Source: Globodera rostochiensis
Lineage: Eukaryota > Nematoda > Chromadorea > Rhabditida > Heteroderidae
Length of the DNA stretch: 64,000 nucleotides
Direction: 5' to 3'
Assembly (NCBI GenBank): GCA_018350325.1
Contig: JAEVLN010000013.1
Coordinates: 1,674,001-1,738,000 of the forward strand
Both the position numbers and the translations under genes were made by a program. Of the stretch, positions 50,941 through 61,495 are shown piece after piece (the first letter of the stretch is position 1; each line of letters begins with the position of its first letter). The notes beneath the pieces were generated by a model, which did no database searches, was not told the DNA's origin, and was given only the letters and a program-made list of their open reading frames with translations.

Positions 50941-52146
50941 ATTAGTCAATTTTAGTTGTCCAGATGGACGCATCCCTACCCCTCCTTGGCGTTTGCAATT
51001 GGATCCGGGAAAGGGAAAGACAAAAGCACAAATTGGAATACATATTTGTTAGCAGAAGAACAGAAACTAACAAAAGAAGCGCAAAAAAACTTTGAAGCAT
51101 GGAAGAAGGTAGCGTTCTGTTTGTTTTGGTGTCACTTTGTCCAACTCCACTGGACCAAATTTGGTGTGTCCCCCACCCAAAATTTTGTCGACACTTTGTC
51201 CTAAAAGTTGTCGGCATTTTTGTTTGATTCAAAATAATTGCCTAAGTTTTTTTATACACTATTCAGAGAAAGGATACGGGTGGGGAAGCGTCAAACGCAA
51301 ACCAACCGCACGACAACACGCATCGCCCGGATGATCGGCTGATACAGCCGCAGCAAGGAAGTAGTGCAAAAAAATCAAACAGTTCAGACAGTTGGAAAGT
51401 CTTACAAAAAACATTAGCCGAGCATACGGTACCGTTCTGTTTGGTCACTTTGTCCCCCCAACCCCACCCACTGTACCAACTACTGAATTTGATGCGTTCC
51501 ATCCAAAATGTTGACACTTTGTCCTCAAAAGTTGTGGACACTTTGTCTGATTCGAAAATTATTTTCAAATTCATGGCCAGCATCAAAATACCCCACCATC
51601 TCTGTTTCTACCATATTTATATGGCATTTGTTGGGCGCTATACCTATTTTATGTTTTGCCATATTTTTGCGATTTTTGAAAATGGGCCTACTTTGAAGAT
51701 TTTTTTTGCTCAAAATTCTTAACAAAAATTGTTAAATTGCTGAACATTTCGCCATTCAAATTTGTTTTTTTCTCCGACGGCGCCTATCAGCGGCACTACC
51801 GGAGCTTCAAAAAAGTACCGTATTTTTCAAATTTTGTTTTTTTTGTACCTTAGCGCCATATTTTTTACCATATTTTGGCACTATTTGACTGTGCCAACCT
51901 GTCCCTAACTGGCACACAATTCAGGAGTACATGCGAACAAACCCGCCAAATCAACAAGCCACAGCATGGGTTGCCCCTTCTACGCAGAGTCCGGTCAATG
52001 CACCTGCTGCGCCTCCCAATCTAGCATGGTGGGAAAACATAGATGATTCATCAGGCTCATCTCAATCTGTGACATCCCGCCATACGCTGGAGCAGGAGCC
52101 GAAGCGGAAGCAGAAGCGGAAGCCGAAAAGAGGTAAAAAGAATTGA

Positions 52147-53043
52147 TCGATCAATGAGTCCGTCCTGCTAAAGAGAAGAAAGAAGAACAACATCAATTGC
52201 CGATCACTTCACATGCTGTTCACGATTGATTTTATTGTTGGGAAACAAAGCATTTGTTGTTGATATTGCGTTTTTTGGGCATTTTTCTCACTGAAACGCA
52301 AAAAAATGCCAATAACCAGAGCAGGACCAGCAGGGGTGTGTACGGTTACGAATTTTCGTTACCGTATCCGTTCGCCCTCAAAATCTCATATCCACCCGCT
52401 ATCCGGCGCCATAGGCCCGCCGAGAAAATTTTTGCATTTTTAACTCAATTTGTTAAGGAAATTTTGCAAATCTCTTAACAAATTTAGTCAAAAATCAAAA
52501 AATTTTTCCAGCAGGTGGGGCTACCTCCCATTCCTAAAAACTTGAAAACAGTGCCATATTTTTACATTTTTGGTTCCAAATCTCCTAATAAATTTAGTCC
52601 AAAATTCAAAATTTTCTCGGCGGCGCCTATCGACACCGCGATCCCCTCCCCCTCCCTCCAGAAGCCGAATTCTCAAAGGAAGCCCCAGTCAAAAGACACT
52701 TCAGTCCTGGGCTCAGCCGGATTTAATAAGAAAGGCCGCTGGTGGCCCGCCAACAGCGAGTAAACCGGTTCAAAAACCGCTTTAAACTTTCAATTTTTAT
52801 TTTCTATTGACGAATTCGGAATCAGTGCAATTTCAGACAATTTTTTAGGATAAAAAATTCAGAATGTACGTTTTCTAGGGTAAAAATATGCGTAGAACAC
52901 GGATCCGAGCTCGGATTTTGCGAATTCTGAACCCCGGACCCGAATTCGAACCTTTTTCAAAAATGGATGATCAATTTTTTATGCATGAACCCGAAGCGGG
53001 TTAAAATTGCGACAAAAGTGCATAGTAAAAACGAGAAAACAAT
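52147..53043. other. Intergenic, dispersed motifs
   Basis: 52400-52640 has two GGCGCC-YATCG motifs of the dispersed type. 52690-52860 holds a fragment of the GACACTTCAGTCC and CTATTGACGAATTCG family. 52925-52950 has CCCGGACCCGAATTCGAAC. No gene is recognised. Confidence 0.5.
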
Positions 53044-53367
53044 TCATTTGTTAACGGGGTCGAATGAAATTTGTGACAAACTGTTGTTGAACGCCTCGGT
53101 TGTCGTCTTGCCATATTTTTGCCCCAATATGAACTCATCCAAATACGACGGGAGCATCTCAACCATCGTTTCGCTCATCTCCTTGTTCTTTTTCTTACAT
53201 TCCACCAAACCCGTTTCCGGATCAACAAAATTTACACGGTGATTAACCCAGACATGTTGGTTGGGTTCAAGTCCTGCATGAGGAGGACAAAGTACGAACG
53301 TAAATCGTTGATGAACAGTTTGACAATCTCTTCGTAAGCCATGCCATACGGGTATACTCCAACCCAA
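53044..53367 (-). pseudogene. Merlin/ISXO2-like transposase remnant
   Basis: The minus strand gives 'QHVWVNHRVNFVDPETGLVE', then 'KNKEMSETMVEMLPSYLDEF' and 'GQKYGKTTTEAFNNSL'. The NH...FVxPETG block followed by LPSYLxEFxxxxKYG is the C-terminal end of the DDE transposase of the IS1595/ISXO2 and Merlin group. About 100 codons remain. The N-terminal catalytic part and terminal inverted repeats were not found, so it is a dead fragment or a domesticated piece. Confidence 0.75.
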
Positions 53368-54469
53368 TTGAAACTGAAATTATAGACTGTCCGAAAAACT
53401 TGTGATTACAACAACAACCACAACATGAATGAGAGATAATTAAGACTCATGGAAGGGGGGCCCTTTTGCTTTAAATGGACAAAACAAATTTTTGGTTCTT
53501 TGACCTCTCCCATCCCTAAAAAGCTTCAAAAATGGGTACTTTTTGACCGTATATTTTAAAATTTTGGTTGCAAATCTCTTATTGCCAAACCTGGCCATGT
53601 ACGTCGCCGCAAACCGTGACAGGACACTTCACCTCCTGCACATTGGACAGTATCTCTCGAGCCTAAATAACGAAATATTTAAAGAAACTTTAATTAAAAT
53701 TGAATATTTTGTGTGCCATTTGTAAACGGCTCACCACCATTTGACAGCGAAAGGCAAGCGCAGTGTTTATTTGGCAAAAAAAGAATTTGTACGTTTTGTC
53801 CCAACTCTCTAATCCGTATGCTTAAAAATCAAAAAAGCACAGAACTCTATCAGCAGGGCATTTCATAGTTTCACGAATTTCTTAATTGGTTTTGTTTTGG
53901 CTTAACAATAGCTTTTAAAAGGCACCCATTCGTTCTGTTCCACAGCTTTTCCAATTGCACCTGCCCTCCCCCCGTCTCTCCGTTGGGGGCCCGCGTCACA
54001 TAACCCCTAACGGTTTTCGGGTTGAACTCGTTGAACATGTTGAGATTAGCCCGGAACCAGAATTTTGTTGTCTGCTTAAATTATCGCAATTATGTGTCAA
54101 CTCAAATTCGGCACTTTTTAGTACACCTTTGGTGAGCCAACGGCATTTTTACCCAAAATCTATTCAGTCATTAGCCGAATATGCCCAGTTTGGCGTTTGG
54201 TTAGCCCCACGGCGTGAAATCCCCCGCCTGACCACCGACAGTATGATGGGCAACGAAGCGTAAAATAAACCTGTAGTCCCGAGAATGGGCACGACGACAA
54301 ACGGTCTCCTTGACAACAAAGTGTCCACTGGACCTAGGTCGTGCCAAAGTTAAAACTTTTACTTTCCAATGGCACCAAAATTGCTTGATTTAGTCGGCTA
54401 ATAAGTGGGCACAATTTGAATGTAACGATTCGTACTCAAATTTGTTGGACTCAGTTGCCCCGGGGCAAG
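53368..54469. repeat. Segmental duplication, copy 1
   Basis: 53590-54060 matches 61570-62080: GGCCATGTACGTCGCCGCAA, TAATTAAAATTGAATATTTT, GCCATTTGTAAACGGCTCACC, TTTGTCCCAACTCTCTAATC, and GGGCCCGCGTCACATAACCCC. AACTCGTTGAACATGTTGAGATTAG occurs once here (54026-54050) but is the seed of the 62033-62935 array in the other copy. No gene is recognised inside. Confidence 0.8.
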
Positions 54470-54660
54470 ATGGCCAATGGCGTGTGCGCATATTTCTCTC
54501 TCCGTCTGCTCCACTGTGTCTGGCGTTCGCCGCACGCGTCGTCGAACTGCAAACCGTACAACAGCCAATCAGCAGTTGACAACATGGCACGCGTGCGTGT
54601 ACTGCTTGTATAAAAGGCCGTTCACTCCAGTCAAATCATCATTCGCCTGGTTTTCTAGAA
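54470..54660 (+). promoter_or_regulatory. CCAAT/TATA promoter cassette, copy 4
   Basis: AAACCGTACAACAGCCAATC (CCAAT), CAGTTGACAACATGGC, ACGCGTGCGTGTACTG, then a perfect TATAAAAG at 54609-54616 and CACTCCAGTCAAATCATC at the expected initiation distance. Upstream TTGCCCCGGGGCAAGATGG is shared with copies 3 and 5. It is part of the segmental duplication. Confidence 0.8.
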
Positions 54661-55049
54661 TTCTTCTCCTTTCCTTCCCCGCTGTAATTCTTCTCCTTTC
54701 TTTCCTCACTGTAATTCTTCTCCTTTCTTTCCTCTTCTCCTTTCTTTCCCCGCTGTAATTTTTCTCCTTTCCTTCCCCGCTGTAATTCTTCTCCTTTCTT
54801 TCCTCGCTGTCGAAATCTGTTTTGCTTTCTCTTTTCTCGCTGCCCAAGTCTTTCTCATCTCCCGCTTCCACAACCTTAACAAATCAATTCTACATATGCA
54901 TTTTAAAATGTGTAACAATAAAAAGCGCATTCCAAAAAGAGAACTGATCATTAGGTCTTTCGTTTTATAAATTATTGTTTCATTCAAGCACTTAATTATT
55001 CATCATTTCACTTCTGTCTCTTGTTTCGGCCCACAGACTAACAAATTGT
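54661..55049 (+). other. Downstream of promoter copy 4, TTCTCCTTTCYTTCC repeats
   Basis: 54660-54815 is a short imperfect tandem repeat of CTGTAATTCTTCTCCTTTCY. If transcribed, it would be pyrimidine-rich. No convincing protein is encoded (open frames give LLLSF repeats). Confidence 0.45.
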
Positions 55050-55335
55050 GTTTCTAGAATAACGATTTTTATTGTTAAGATTGAAAAAAAAATTAATTCA
55101 CCGACTCGACGCATCGTCCGGCTATCCGATCGTGCCCGTCTTTATTTGCTCTCCATCTTCGCTTTGTGCTGCTTGAACTTGTTGAAGGAAATAACATAAC
55201 ATAATGAACAATTATTTTTATTAAGATTTGAAAAAAAAATAATTCACCGATTCGAGCATCGTCCGTTTTCCAGTCGTGTCCGTCGATTTTACTTGCTCTC
55301 AATCATCGACTTGTGCTGCTTGAACTCGAGGGAAA
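55050..55335 (-). other. Tandemly duplicated terminal exon with poly(A) region
   Basis: On the minus strand two copies of ~140 bp encode 'EFKQHKSMIESK'-stop and 'KFKQHKAKMESK'-stop. Each is followed by CGGACGATGC, GAATTATTTTTTTT-like runs and AATAAAAA. They look like two copies of a last coding exon plus 3' UTR. The upstream exons were not identified, so the gene is unknown and may be a fragment. Confidence 0.4.
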
Positions 55336-55884
55336 ATTGCTAGATTTCTGTTGTCGTAGGGCACACGCACTGATCCTCAATTGATTGCATTAGGTGAGAT
55401 TTTGGATTGTTGGTTGTTAATCCGCCTACGGTAAGTCTTTTTTTTTCAAAAATTGGGAGTGCTATCCAGTGCCGTTCGCCAGCAGTTTCAAATTTAAATT
55501 AAGCGATTTTAATTTCGGGAGAGTTTTATATTCGAATCAATTTTTAAAATCATTTTTTTAAATCCTTTATGTCTGGCTGGCTGGCTACGGTGCTGGTGTG
55601 GGATGAGTTTGGCATTTTTCAGTCACATTTTTATTGTATGTCTAAAAACGCTTGCAATTGATATTTTCCCTAAAGTCTTGACAAAATTGATTAGACAAAT
55701 TTTGGTTTCAAATTTCCACATTTTAAATTAAGGAGCTTAATTATGGCTAGTGAAAGGGCATTTGATTACGTTTTTGCTTCTTATTTTCACATGCGGATAT
55801 GAGTTGCAGCGAAATGTACACAGTCGAAATTGCATAAAAAATCATTTGGTGCCAAATCTCAATGCAAACAAAAAACAAATCCAA
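55336..55884. other. Intergenic, no recognised feature
   Basis: CTGGCTGGCTGGCTACGGTG at 55570 is a short local repeat. TTTGGTTTCAAATTTCCACA near 55705 also occurs inverted near 13740. No gene is seen. Confidence 0.45.
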
Positions 55885-55930
55885 TGAGCCAAAGCTCGTT
55901 TATTCCCTACGAACTACACTGATAACAACT
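55885..55930 (+). promoter_or_regulatory. Conserved 5' flank block of F3
   Basis: GAGCCAAAGCTCGTTTATTC and CCTACGAACTACACTGATAAC match the blocks ahead of F1 and F2. An acceptor-like CCCGTCTTCAG follows, 22 bp before the ATG at 56007. Confidence 0.55.
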
Positions 55931-56006
55931 GCCTACCAATGGCACATCACAATGGCATATCTATAATCATTGTCCCGTCTTCAGGTGCCATTGACAACAC
56001 AGCAGC

Positions 56007-58339
56007 ATGAAAAAACTCTTCCGGAAGTGCAATGACATCAAAAATGGTCAACGCCAGGTAAGGCTTTAAAAAAATCAATAGATTTGGAAATAGCAAATTT
56101 GCACGCGTGGTGAAGTGGATTTCAAAAAATGTTGGCATACTGTATTTATACAACACAAACAGTCCATTTTTGCTCTGAGCTAGGGGTTCGAGCCCGGCAG
56201 ACTGCAAGGATGAATTTCACCGATTTTCGATAATACAGTTATGAATGATTAAAAAAGATAGTTTGAAAATTCTAAAAAATATATAAACCCACGTTTACTT
56301 CGTATTGCCTCCCTCAGGGCTCGGATCGGGTAAAGGCAATTTCCAAGGACAGACATGTTGATTTTCAAGGACATAACAGAAAATTTAGCGAAATCCAAGT
56401 ACGCTCAAAAAATTTTCTCCAATTCCAATTTTTGGGTTCAAATTTTTTGTTTTCCCCTAGAGACCTGAGCCGTATTTAGCCTTGGATTTCGTTGTTTTTA
56501 GCTATGTCGCATTTCGTCCAAAATATGTTAAAATTGAACGCATAAAAGTTTGTTGGGACGCATAAACCGACTTCTAAGAAATGGCAATGGTAAAATAATG
56601 GCAAGTGTGAAGAAATGGCAAATGTAATGGCGAATTTTCAAAATAATGGCATTTGCCACTAAAAAAATGGGGGAATTTGGCCTCCCTGCCCACCGACTGC
56701 GGCGGCTACCGGCACAATTTGTTTGTTAAAAAAAAATGCCGCACATTTCAGACACAAGAATGGGCAAAAGTGGCGCTCAAGGGGTGCAGCAAGCAGACGT
56801 GCATCGCTTTCGTACTTGATGCCGAATGTTTCAATCAACTCCTGCAGCAGTACGACGACGAGCTGTTCAACGCTAGGTGTCTGAATGCTGAGACGGAAGA
56901 GCAGCGAGTTGTGTTAGCTGACCAGTTGGCTCAGCTTCATGCAAGCATTGACAGAGATGAGCAAGAGAAGGAAGCGTTGGTGTCAGAAAAGGAAGTGTTG
57001 GAGGCGGAAAAGGAAGTGTTGGTGTCAGAAAAGGAAGCGTTGGTGTCAGAAAAGGAAACGTTGGTGTCAGAAAAGGAAGTGTTGGAGGCGGAAAAGGAAG
57101 TGTTGGTGTCAGAAAAGGAAGCGTTGGTGTCAGAAAAGGAAGCGTTGGTGTCAGAAAAGGAAACGTTGGTGTCAGAAAAGGAAACGTTGGTGTCAGAAAA
57201 GGAAGCGTTGGTGTCAGAAAAGGAAGCGTTGGTGTCAGAAAAGGAAGCGTTGGAGGCGGAAAAGGACGCTTTGATCTCGCAAAAGGACGAGTTGGAGGCG
57301 GACAATGTGGAACTGCATGGCCAATTGCATGAGCAGCGGGCATTGGATGATCGGCTGCAAGAAAAGGTGCAAGCGTTAGCGGATGATGTGCAATGCTTAC
57401 AAGAGCAGCTCGTCGAGCTCAACGTGCGCTGCGCTGAGTTTCAGGAGGAAGTTGAAGTGAAGGATGGGGAAATCAACAAACTGCACACATCGATGGAACA
57501 GAAGGAGATCGACTTTAAGCAACTTTGTGCAGTGAAGAATCAGCAACATGACGCGTTGGACGTCTCTAAAAGTGAGGCAAAGCTTGGAGCGGTGGTGCCA
57601 CAAGACGTCAGAGGGGTACGTTTTCAAAATTATGATCAATTCTTGGGGGAACACCGATTCCCGGCTCCTTTGTTGGAATTGGAGCAGTATTTGGTGAAAG
57701 GGTCGGCGGTGAAAATCCCGTTTTGTCCGGCACTGACAGAGACTTATTACCGCATTTTAGCATGCTTTTTTGGCATCAAAGCGACGTTCGAACGAGTGGG
57801 ACGACGATGACGGGGAAATCACATTCATCGGCATTTCAAAACGGTAACTATTTTTTGTAAAAAGAGATTGCATTTGTTTACCAAAATCCCTGAACAGCTC
57901 CAAGTCGTCGGAGACGACGCCTGTGACTGTTGCTGCTGCTCCACCGCTGAACAGCTCCAAGTTGACGTCTGTGACTGCTACTGCTGCTCCACCGCTGAAC
58001 AGCTCGAATTCGACGGCCATTGATCAACCGCTAATGCCTTTGTAAGTCCTGACTCTAAAAGGGGCACCATTCCTGAACCATAAATCTTGCAGGCCTCGGT
58101 GTACAGACATGCTGGAGCAGTTCTGGCACGTGGTGAAGCAAAACGAGCGGGCAATGCTGTGCGGCTGGACAAATGCAAGCGCGCTGGTCGACCAGTTCAT
58201 GCTCTGCAACACGTCATGCGTTGAACAACCACAAGACAAGCAGGCGCAGTTGCGTGTGCATTTGCTGCAATTTGCCGTGTCTATTTTCGGGCATGTCCAG
58301 AGCGAAAAGTCGTTGCCACCCTGCCCCTACAAAAAATGA
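56007..58339 (+). CDS. F-family coiled-coil protein, copy F3
   Basis: Exons 56007-56057, 56752-57615, 57761-57843, 57898-58041 and 58093-58339 join in phase to 462 aa. Exon 2 (288 aa) begins 'TQEWAKVALKGCSKQTC', aligned with the Cys-rich start of F1/F2. It then runs as a long coiled coil with about 15 heptads of EALVSEK/EVLEAEK. Exon 3 ends 'DDDDGEITFIGISKR'. The 54 bp that follow correspond to coding sequence in F1/F2 but here begin with an in-frame stop and must be spliced out (GTAACT...AACAG). Exon 4 is Ala/Pro/Ser-rich, and exon 5 is the conserved C-terminal domain ('LEQFWHVVKQNERAMLCG', 'SALVDQFML'). An F1-like mini-exon between exons 1 and 2 was not identified. Intron 1 contains a tRNA-like segment. 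Function unknown. Confidence 0.82.
56102..56212 (+). other. tRNA-like Pol III boxes in intron 1 of F3
   Basis: Box A-like TGGTGAAGTGG near 56109 and box B GGTTCGAGCCC near 56188. The spacing of about 75 bp is longer than in a tRNA and no cloverleaf forms, so a SINE remnant is the likeliest reading. Confidence 0.45.
56961..57275 (+). repeat. 21-bp heptad minisatellite in F3
   Basis: About 15 tandem units of GAAGCGTTGGTGTCAGAAAAG and variants. The 21-bp unit equals one coiled-coil heptad, so adding or losing units lengthens the coil without breaking frame or register. Confidence 0.95.
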
Positions 58340-59534
58340 CCCCCCCCCCTCAGTCAGCAGTACCACACGGTGTCCGTACGTTTTGCCACACGCATGCTAC
58401 TTTTTGCCAACTCAGCAAAAATGTCACATTTTGCCAACCCATTAAAATTTAAATTTCAATCAATTTCGAACCCCGGACCCGAATTCGAAGGTTTTTCGGT
58501 TCCATTTCGGAATCTTTTGACCTCAAAATCATTCAAAAAACGTAACATTGCCAAAACGTAACGGAGGCAAAACGTAATGTAACCGTACCACACCTCTGTT
58601 TTTTTGATGTCCACGCATCCCGCAACCACCACACCTCATTTTGTCAGCAGAGCCTTTAGAGAATTTAATCGATTGAAAATGGATTTTCTGAAAATTCGAG
58701 AATTTTTCACTTTGTTCTCACTAAAAATCAATTTTTGAAAATTAGGCCTTATAGCAATTTTTGAACTTGCCACTATCTTTGTGTTCATATGTGCATCTCA
58801 GAGACTGACCGATCATTTCCCTCATTTTATGCAAAAATCCAAAAAAAAAAATATTTATTTGTTCCCTACCGCACCACTGAAAGATATACGCCTTGAAGAG
58901 ATCTCCTTTCTATCTCTAGGCATGCATTAAATGAATTATTTTTATGGTTTCGGAAAGAAAAAAATCCAAAAAAAGTCGGAACTTTGTATTCACCCGTACA
59001 TATGTATATGCATGCCTGATCATCATCTGATCAACGACCTTTACTTATGTTCTCTTCAAATCTCTAATCAGATAAATGTATGACGAGTAAAATATATAAA
59101 ATTATTGTAATATGAAGGAAATCATGTCGTTGGAATTGGAGTTGGTACGGTATTCAATGGATCCACCGGGACAGTTTGGCGCCAACTAACTTAGTCATTA
59201 GAGAAGCAAATCAGACAAAATCGATATTAATCGGAATTCAGCATTTTAGGACCATTTTTCTTAACAAACTCCATAAAAATTCAATAATTTTTCCGGCAAC
59301 CCTACTTTTAAGTCCAACTCTAGGTCGGACCGGTTCAAAAATTAAGCATTGAACGGCCGCCTGCCCACTTTATGTAGTACCTTCTAGCCTTGTAGTTCGA
59401 CGTACCATCCAATTTCTGATTTCTTATGGAAAAACTAAAACAAATTTCGATAGGGTGCGTTGATGTCCAAATTACTCTCGCCGACGCTCCCTCTCCTTTT
59501 CGCGCACTATTTCTTCGAAGAATAAATATCCCCA
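58340..59534. other. Intergenic, no recognised gene
   Basis: 58465-58490 has the CCCGGACCCGAATTCGAAG motif. 58370-58450 repeats TTTTGCCAA. 58870-58940 and 59000-59030 contain CTAGGCATGCATTAAATG and TGCATGCCTGATC, also at 33130 and 40865 in the dispersed repeat. No gene. Confidence 0.5.
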
Positions 59535-59870
59535 AAAGGGGGGGGGGAGGAATACTGTAGCTGGTACCCCCGCCCCTTTCTCCTTTGAAGGGGGTATACT
59601 GTAGTTGGTGCCCCCGCCCCTTCTCTCCTTTGAGGGGGGTATACTGTAGTTGGTGCCCCCCCCCCCGCCCTTCTCTCCCTTTAAGAGTGGTATACTGTAG
59701 CTGGTGCCCCCTCCTCCCTTCTCTCCTTTTGAAGGGGGTATACTGTAGCTGGCGCCACCCGCCCTCCTCTTCTTTAAGGGGGGTATACTGTAGCTGGTGC
59801 CCCCGCCCCTTCTTTCCCTTTAAGGGGGTATACTGTAGCTGGTGCCCCCCGCCCTTCCCATTCTCCCCTT
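59535..59870. repeat. GGGGGTATACTGTAGCTGGT tandem repeat, about seven units
   Basis: Units of 42-47 bp contain GGTATACTGTAGYTGGTGCC and CCCGCCCYTCTCTCCTTT. GTATAC and the flanking purine/pyrimidine halves are nearly self-complementary. It is open in both strands over 120-200 codons because of composition. Confidence 0.92.
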
Positions 59871-60929
59871 TTGCTCCTACAAAGAAGGCAAAAAGTTGTT
59901 TCGAAGGTTTTGGGAGCATTGAAACAAAATCAGAATTTTTTGGCCGATCTAGAACCCGAAATTGATTTATACCAAACCTCAAAATTCGGTCAAAACGGAG
60001 TTCCGGTTGAAAATCCGGTACTACCGTAATTTAGGAATTTTCGGGAAACCTAGGCTATGCCTTAAACCGTAAAATAAAGCCAATTTGACTCGAATGTCAA
60101 ACGCGGAAACGACAAAATGGTATGATGGTTTTTCATTATTATTATTTATTATTGGAAAAGTTTAAACCAAAATGTGTATACAAACAAAACATATGTATTT
60201 ATGGGGATGAATGATGGAAATGGGGAAATGTAAAATGATGCAAAAGTGGTGGGGGAAGGGGACGAATTTGCTGGTTTGGATGGATGGAAGGCGAGGCGCG
60301 TCGTTTCTGTCACAAAATCGATGTGTCTGAGAAGGGGGGGGGGATGGTTTTGAGTTTTGAGGGGGGGGAGGGGGAATTGAGTGTGCCCGGGAGAGGGGAA
60401 TTGGAAGGAATGGCGAATTGAGTGTGCCCCAAATATGTGTGGGGGGGGGGGGGAGGGAATGAGTTGAGTGGGCTCTCCCCAATGTGTGCAGAGCAACAAC
60501 AACAAAGTTAGGCTTAGTATAAACAAGGTTAGCGCGCAAAGGGGCGCGAGTTTCTTGGAAGCAAACCACTTTTCAGCTTACAACATTTTTAAAGGCTACA
60601 GAATACAAGAATTTATTACCATTTAACAGCATTTAGTCTGAAGAACCATCCAGGAGCCTTAGAGGGGAGACTGGGTGGCCACCCAGCTTCTCCTGAAATC
60701 ATACGAAAAAGTGTGCATCTTTGAAGGACCCCAAAAAGTTGGGGTGGCAATAAATTTCAGCAAATTTTGCAACAAAAAACAAATTCTGGCTAAAAAACCT
60801 TTGAATTTCAGTATTTTCACAATTATGTATTGTATTAAAATCCGATGTTGCTTTTTCGGTGATACGACACTTGCGGATTGTGGTGACATTGCGCATTTCA
60901 TAATAACTTTTGTGGATTAATTAATTAAA
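59871..60929. other. Intergenic, unique-looking sequence
   Basis: 60230-60470 is G-rich with several long G runs. 60650-60920 looks like single-copy DNA with an 81-codon frame (60675-60920) that has no motif. No gene is called. Confidence 0.4.
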
Positions 60930-61495
60930 TCACAACTTTTTATTTATCAACCTAATCAAATAAGCAAAATAAAATGACTATTCCCATGCATAAAGTGGTA
61001 CTCACTAGAGCCCGGACTTGAGCTTCGAGCGAGATCGATCTCGAGTCGAGATTTTTCGAGATCTCGAGACGAGATTCTCGAAAAAGCACGAGATTCTCGG
61101 GAAAATCTCGGAAAATTTCTTCGAGCGAGATCTCGAGTCGAGATTTTTCGAGATCTCGAGACGAGATTCTCGTCTCGACCGGGCTCTAGTTTTAACCTCT
61201 AAAAATGAAACATAAAAATAATCCGAACAAAAAATAAATGGTTATCTCCACAGAATATCTACACACACACAACGGCGTTCTCTTACATATAATTACGTGG
61301 TGATGATGTGTTTCAGGTTGTAACAAATTGCTTAATTGCTTGTTGCAGATAGGGCACTAAATGTTTTTTTCTCCAATTTTTGAATAATAATTAAATTTAA
61401 TTATTTTTTATCACTCTTTTTACCCGTTTTGAAGTCTGCATGCGAGGAGGGGTCAGTTTATGTTGCTTATTTGATTAGGTTGATAAATAAAAGTT
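60930..61495. mobile_element. TIR element with a nested hAT-like MITE
   Basis: CAACTTTTTATTTATCAACC and TAATCAAATAAGCAAA at the left are mirrored by TTGCTTATTTGATTA and GGTTGATAAATAAAAGTTG at the right (about 61461-61495). That is a ~35-bp terminal inverted repeat. The interior has no transposase and is partly occupied by the element at 61006-61188. Confidence 0.7.
61006..61188. mobile_element. 183-bp hAT-like MITE, CGAGATC-rich
   Basis: Starts TAGAGCCCGGACTTG and ends CGACCGGGCTCTA, the same termini and exactly the same length as the element at 40221-40403, but with a different low-complexity interior (CTCGAGATC). Flanks GTACTCAC and GTTTTAAC agree at only five of eight positions, so the target duplication is doubtful. 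Confidence 0.75.

Larger units (their letters stand above)
50278..52146 (+). pseudogene. G family copy G4 with disrupted 5' part
   Basis: TTTGTTCTTCTCAACAGATCGG at 50266-50287 matches the leader of G1/G2 but with AACAG for AGCAG. The ATG at 50296 opens no signal peptide. About 600 bp of transposon-like sequence then separate it from a charged exon end 'TNWNTYLLAEEQKLTKEA' (donor at 51109). Exons 51267-51428 ('DTGGEASNANQPHDNTH', 'DRLIQPQQGSS') and 51925-52146 ('[18 protein letters not shown]', then a Lys/Arg-rich tail ending KRGKKN) are intact and in phase 0. Both introns are strongly similar to those of G2. The downstream part looks recent and functional; the secretion signal appears lost. 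An unrecognised alternative first exon is possible. Confidence 0.6.

Noticed and set aside
59335..59982. 215-codon QLQYTPLKG minus-strand frame
   Set aside because: Translation of the GTATACTGTAGCTGG repeat, with no other coding sign.
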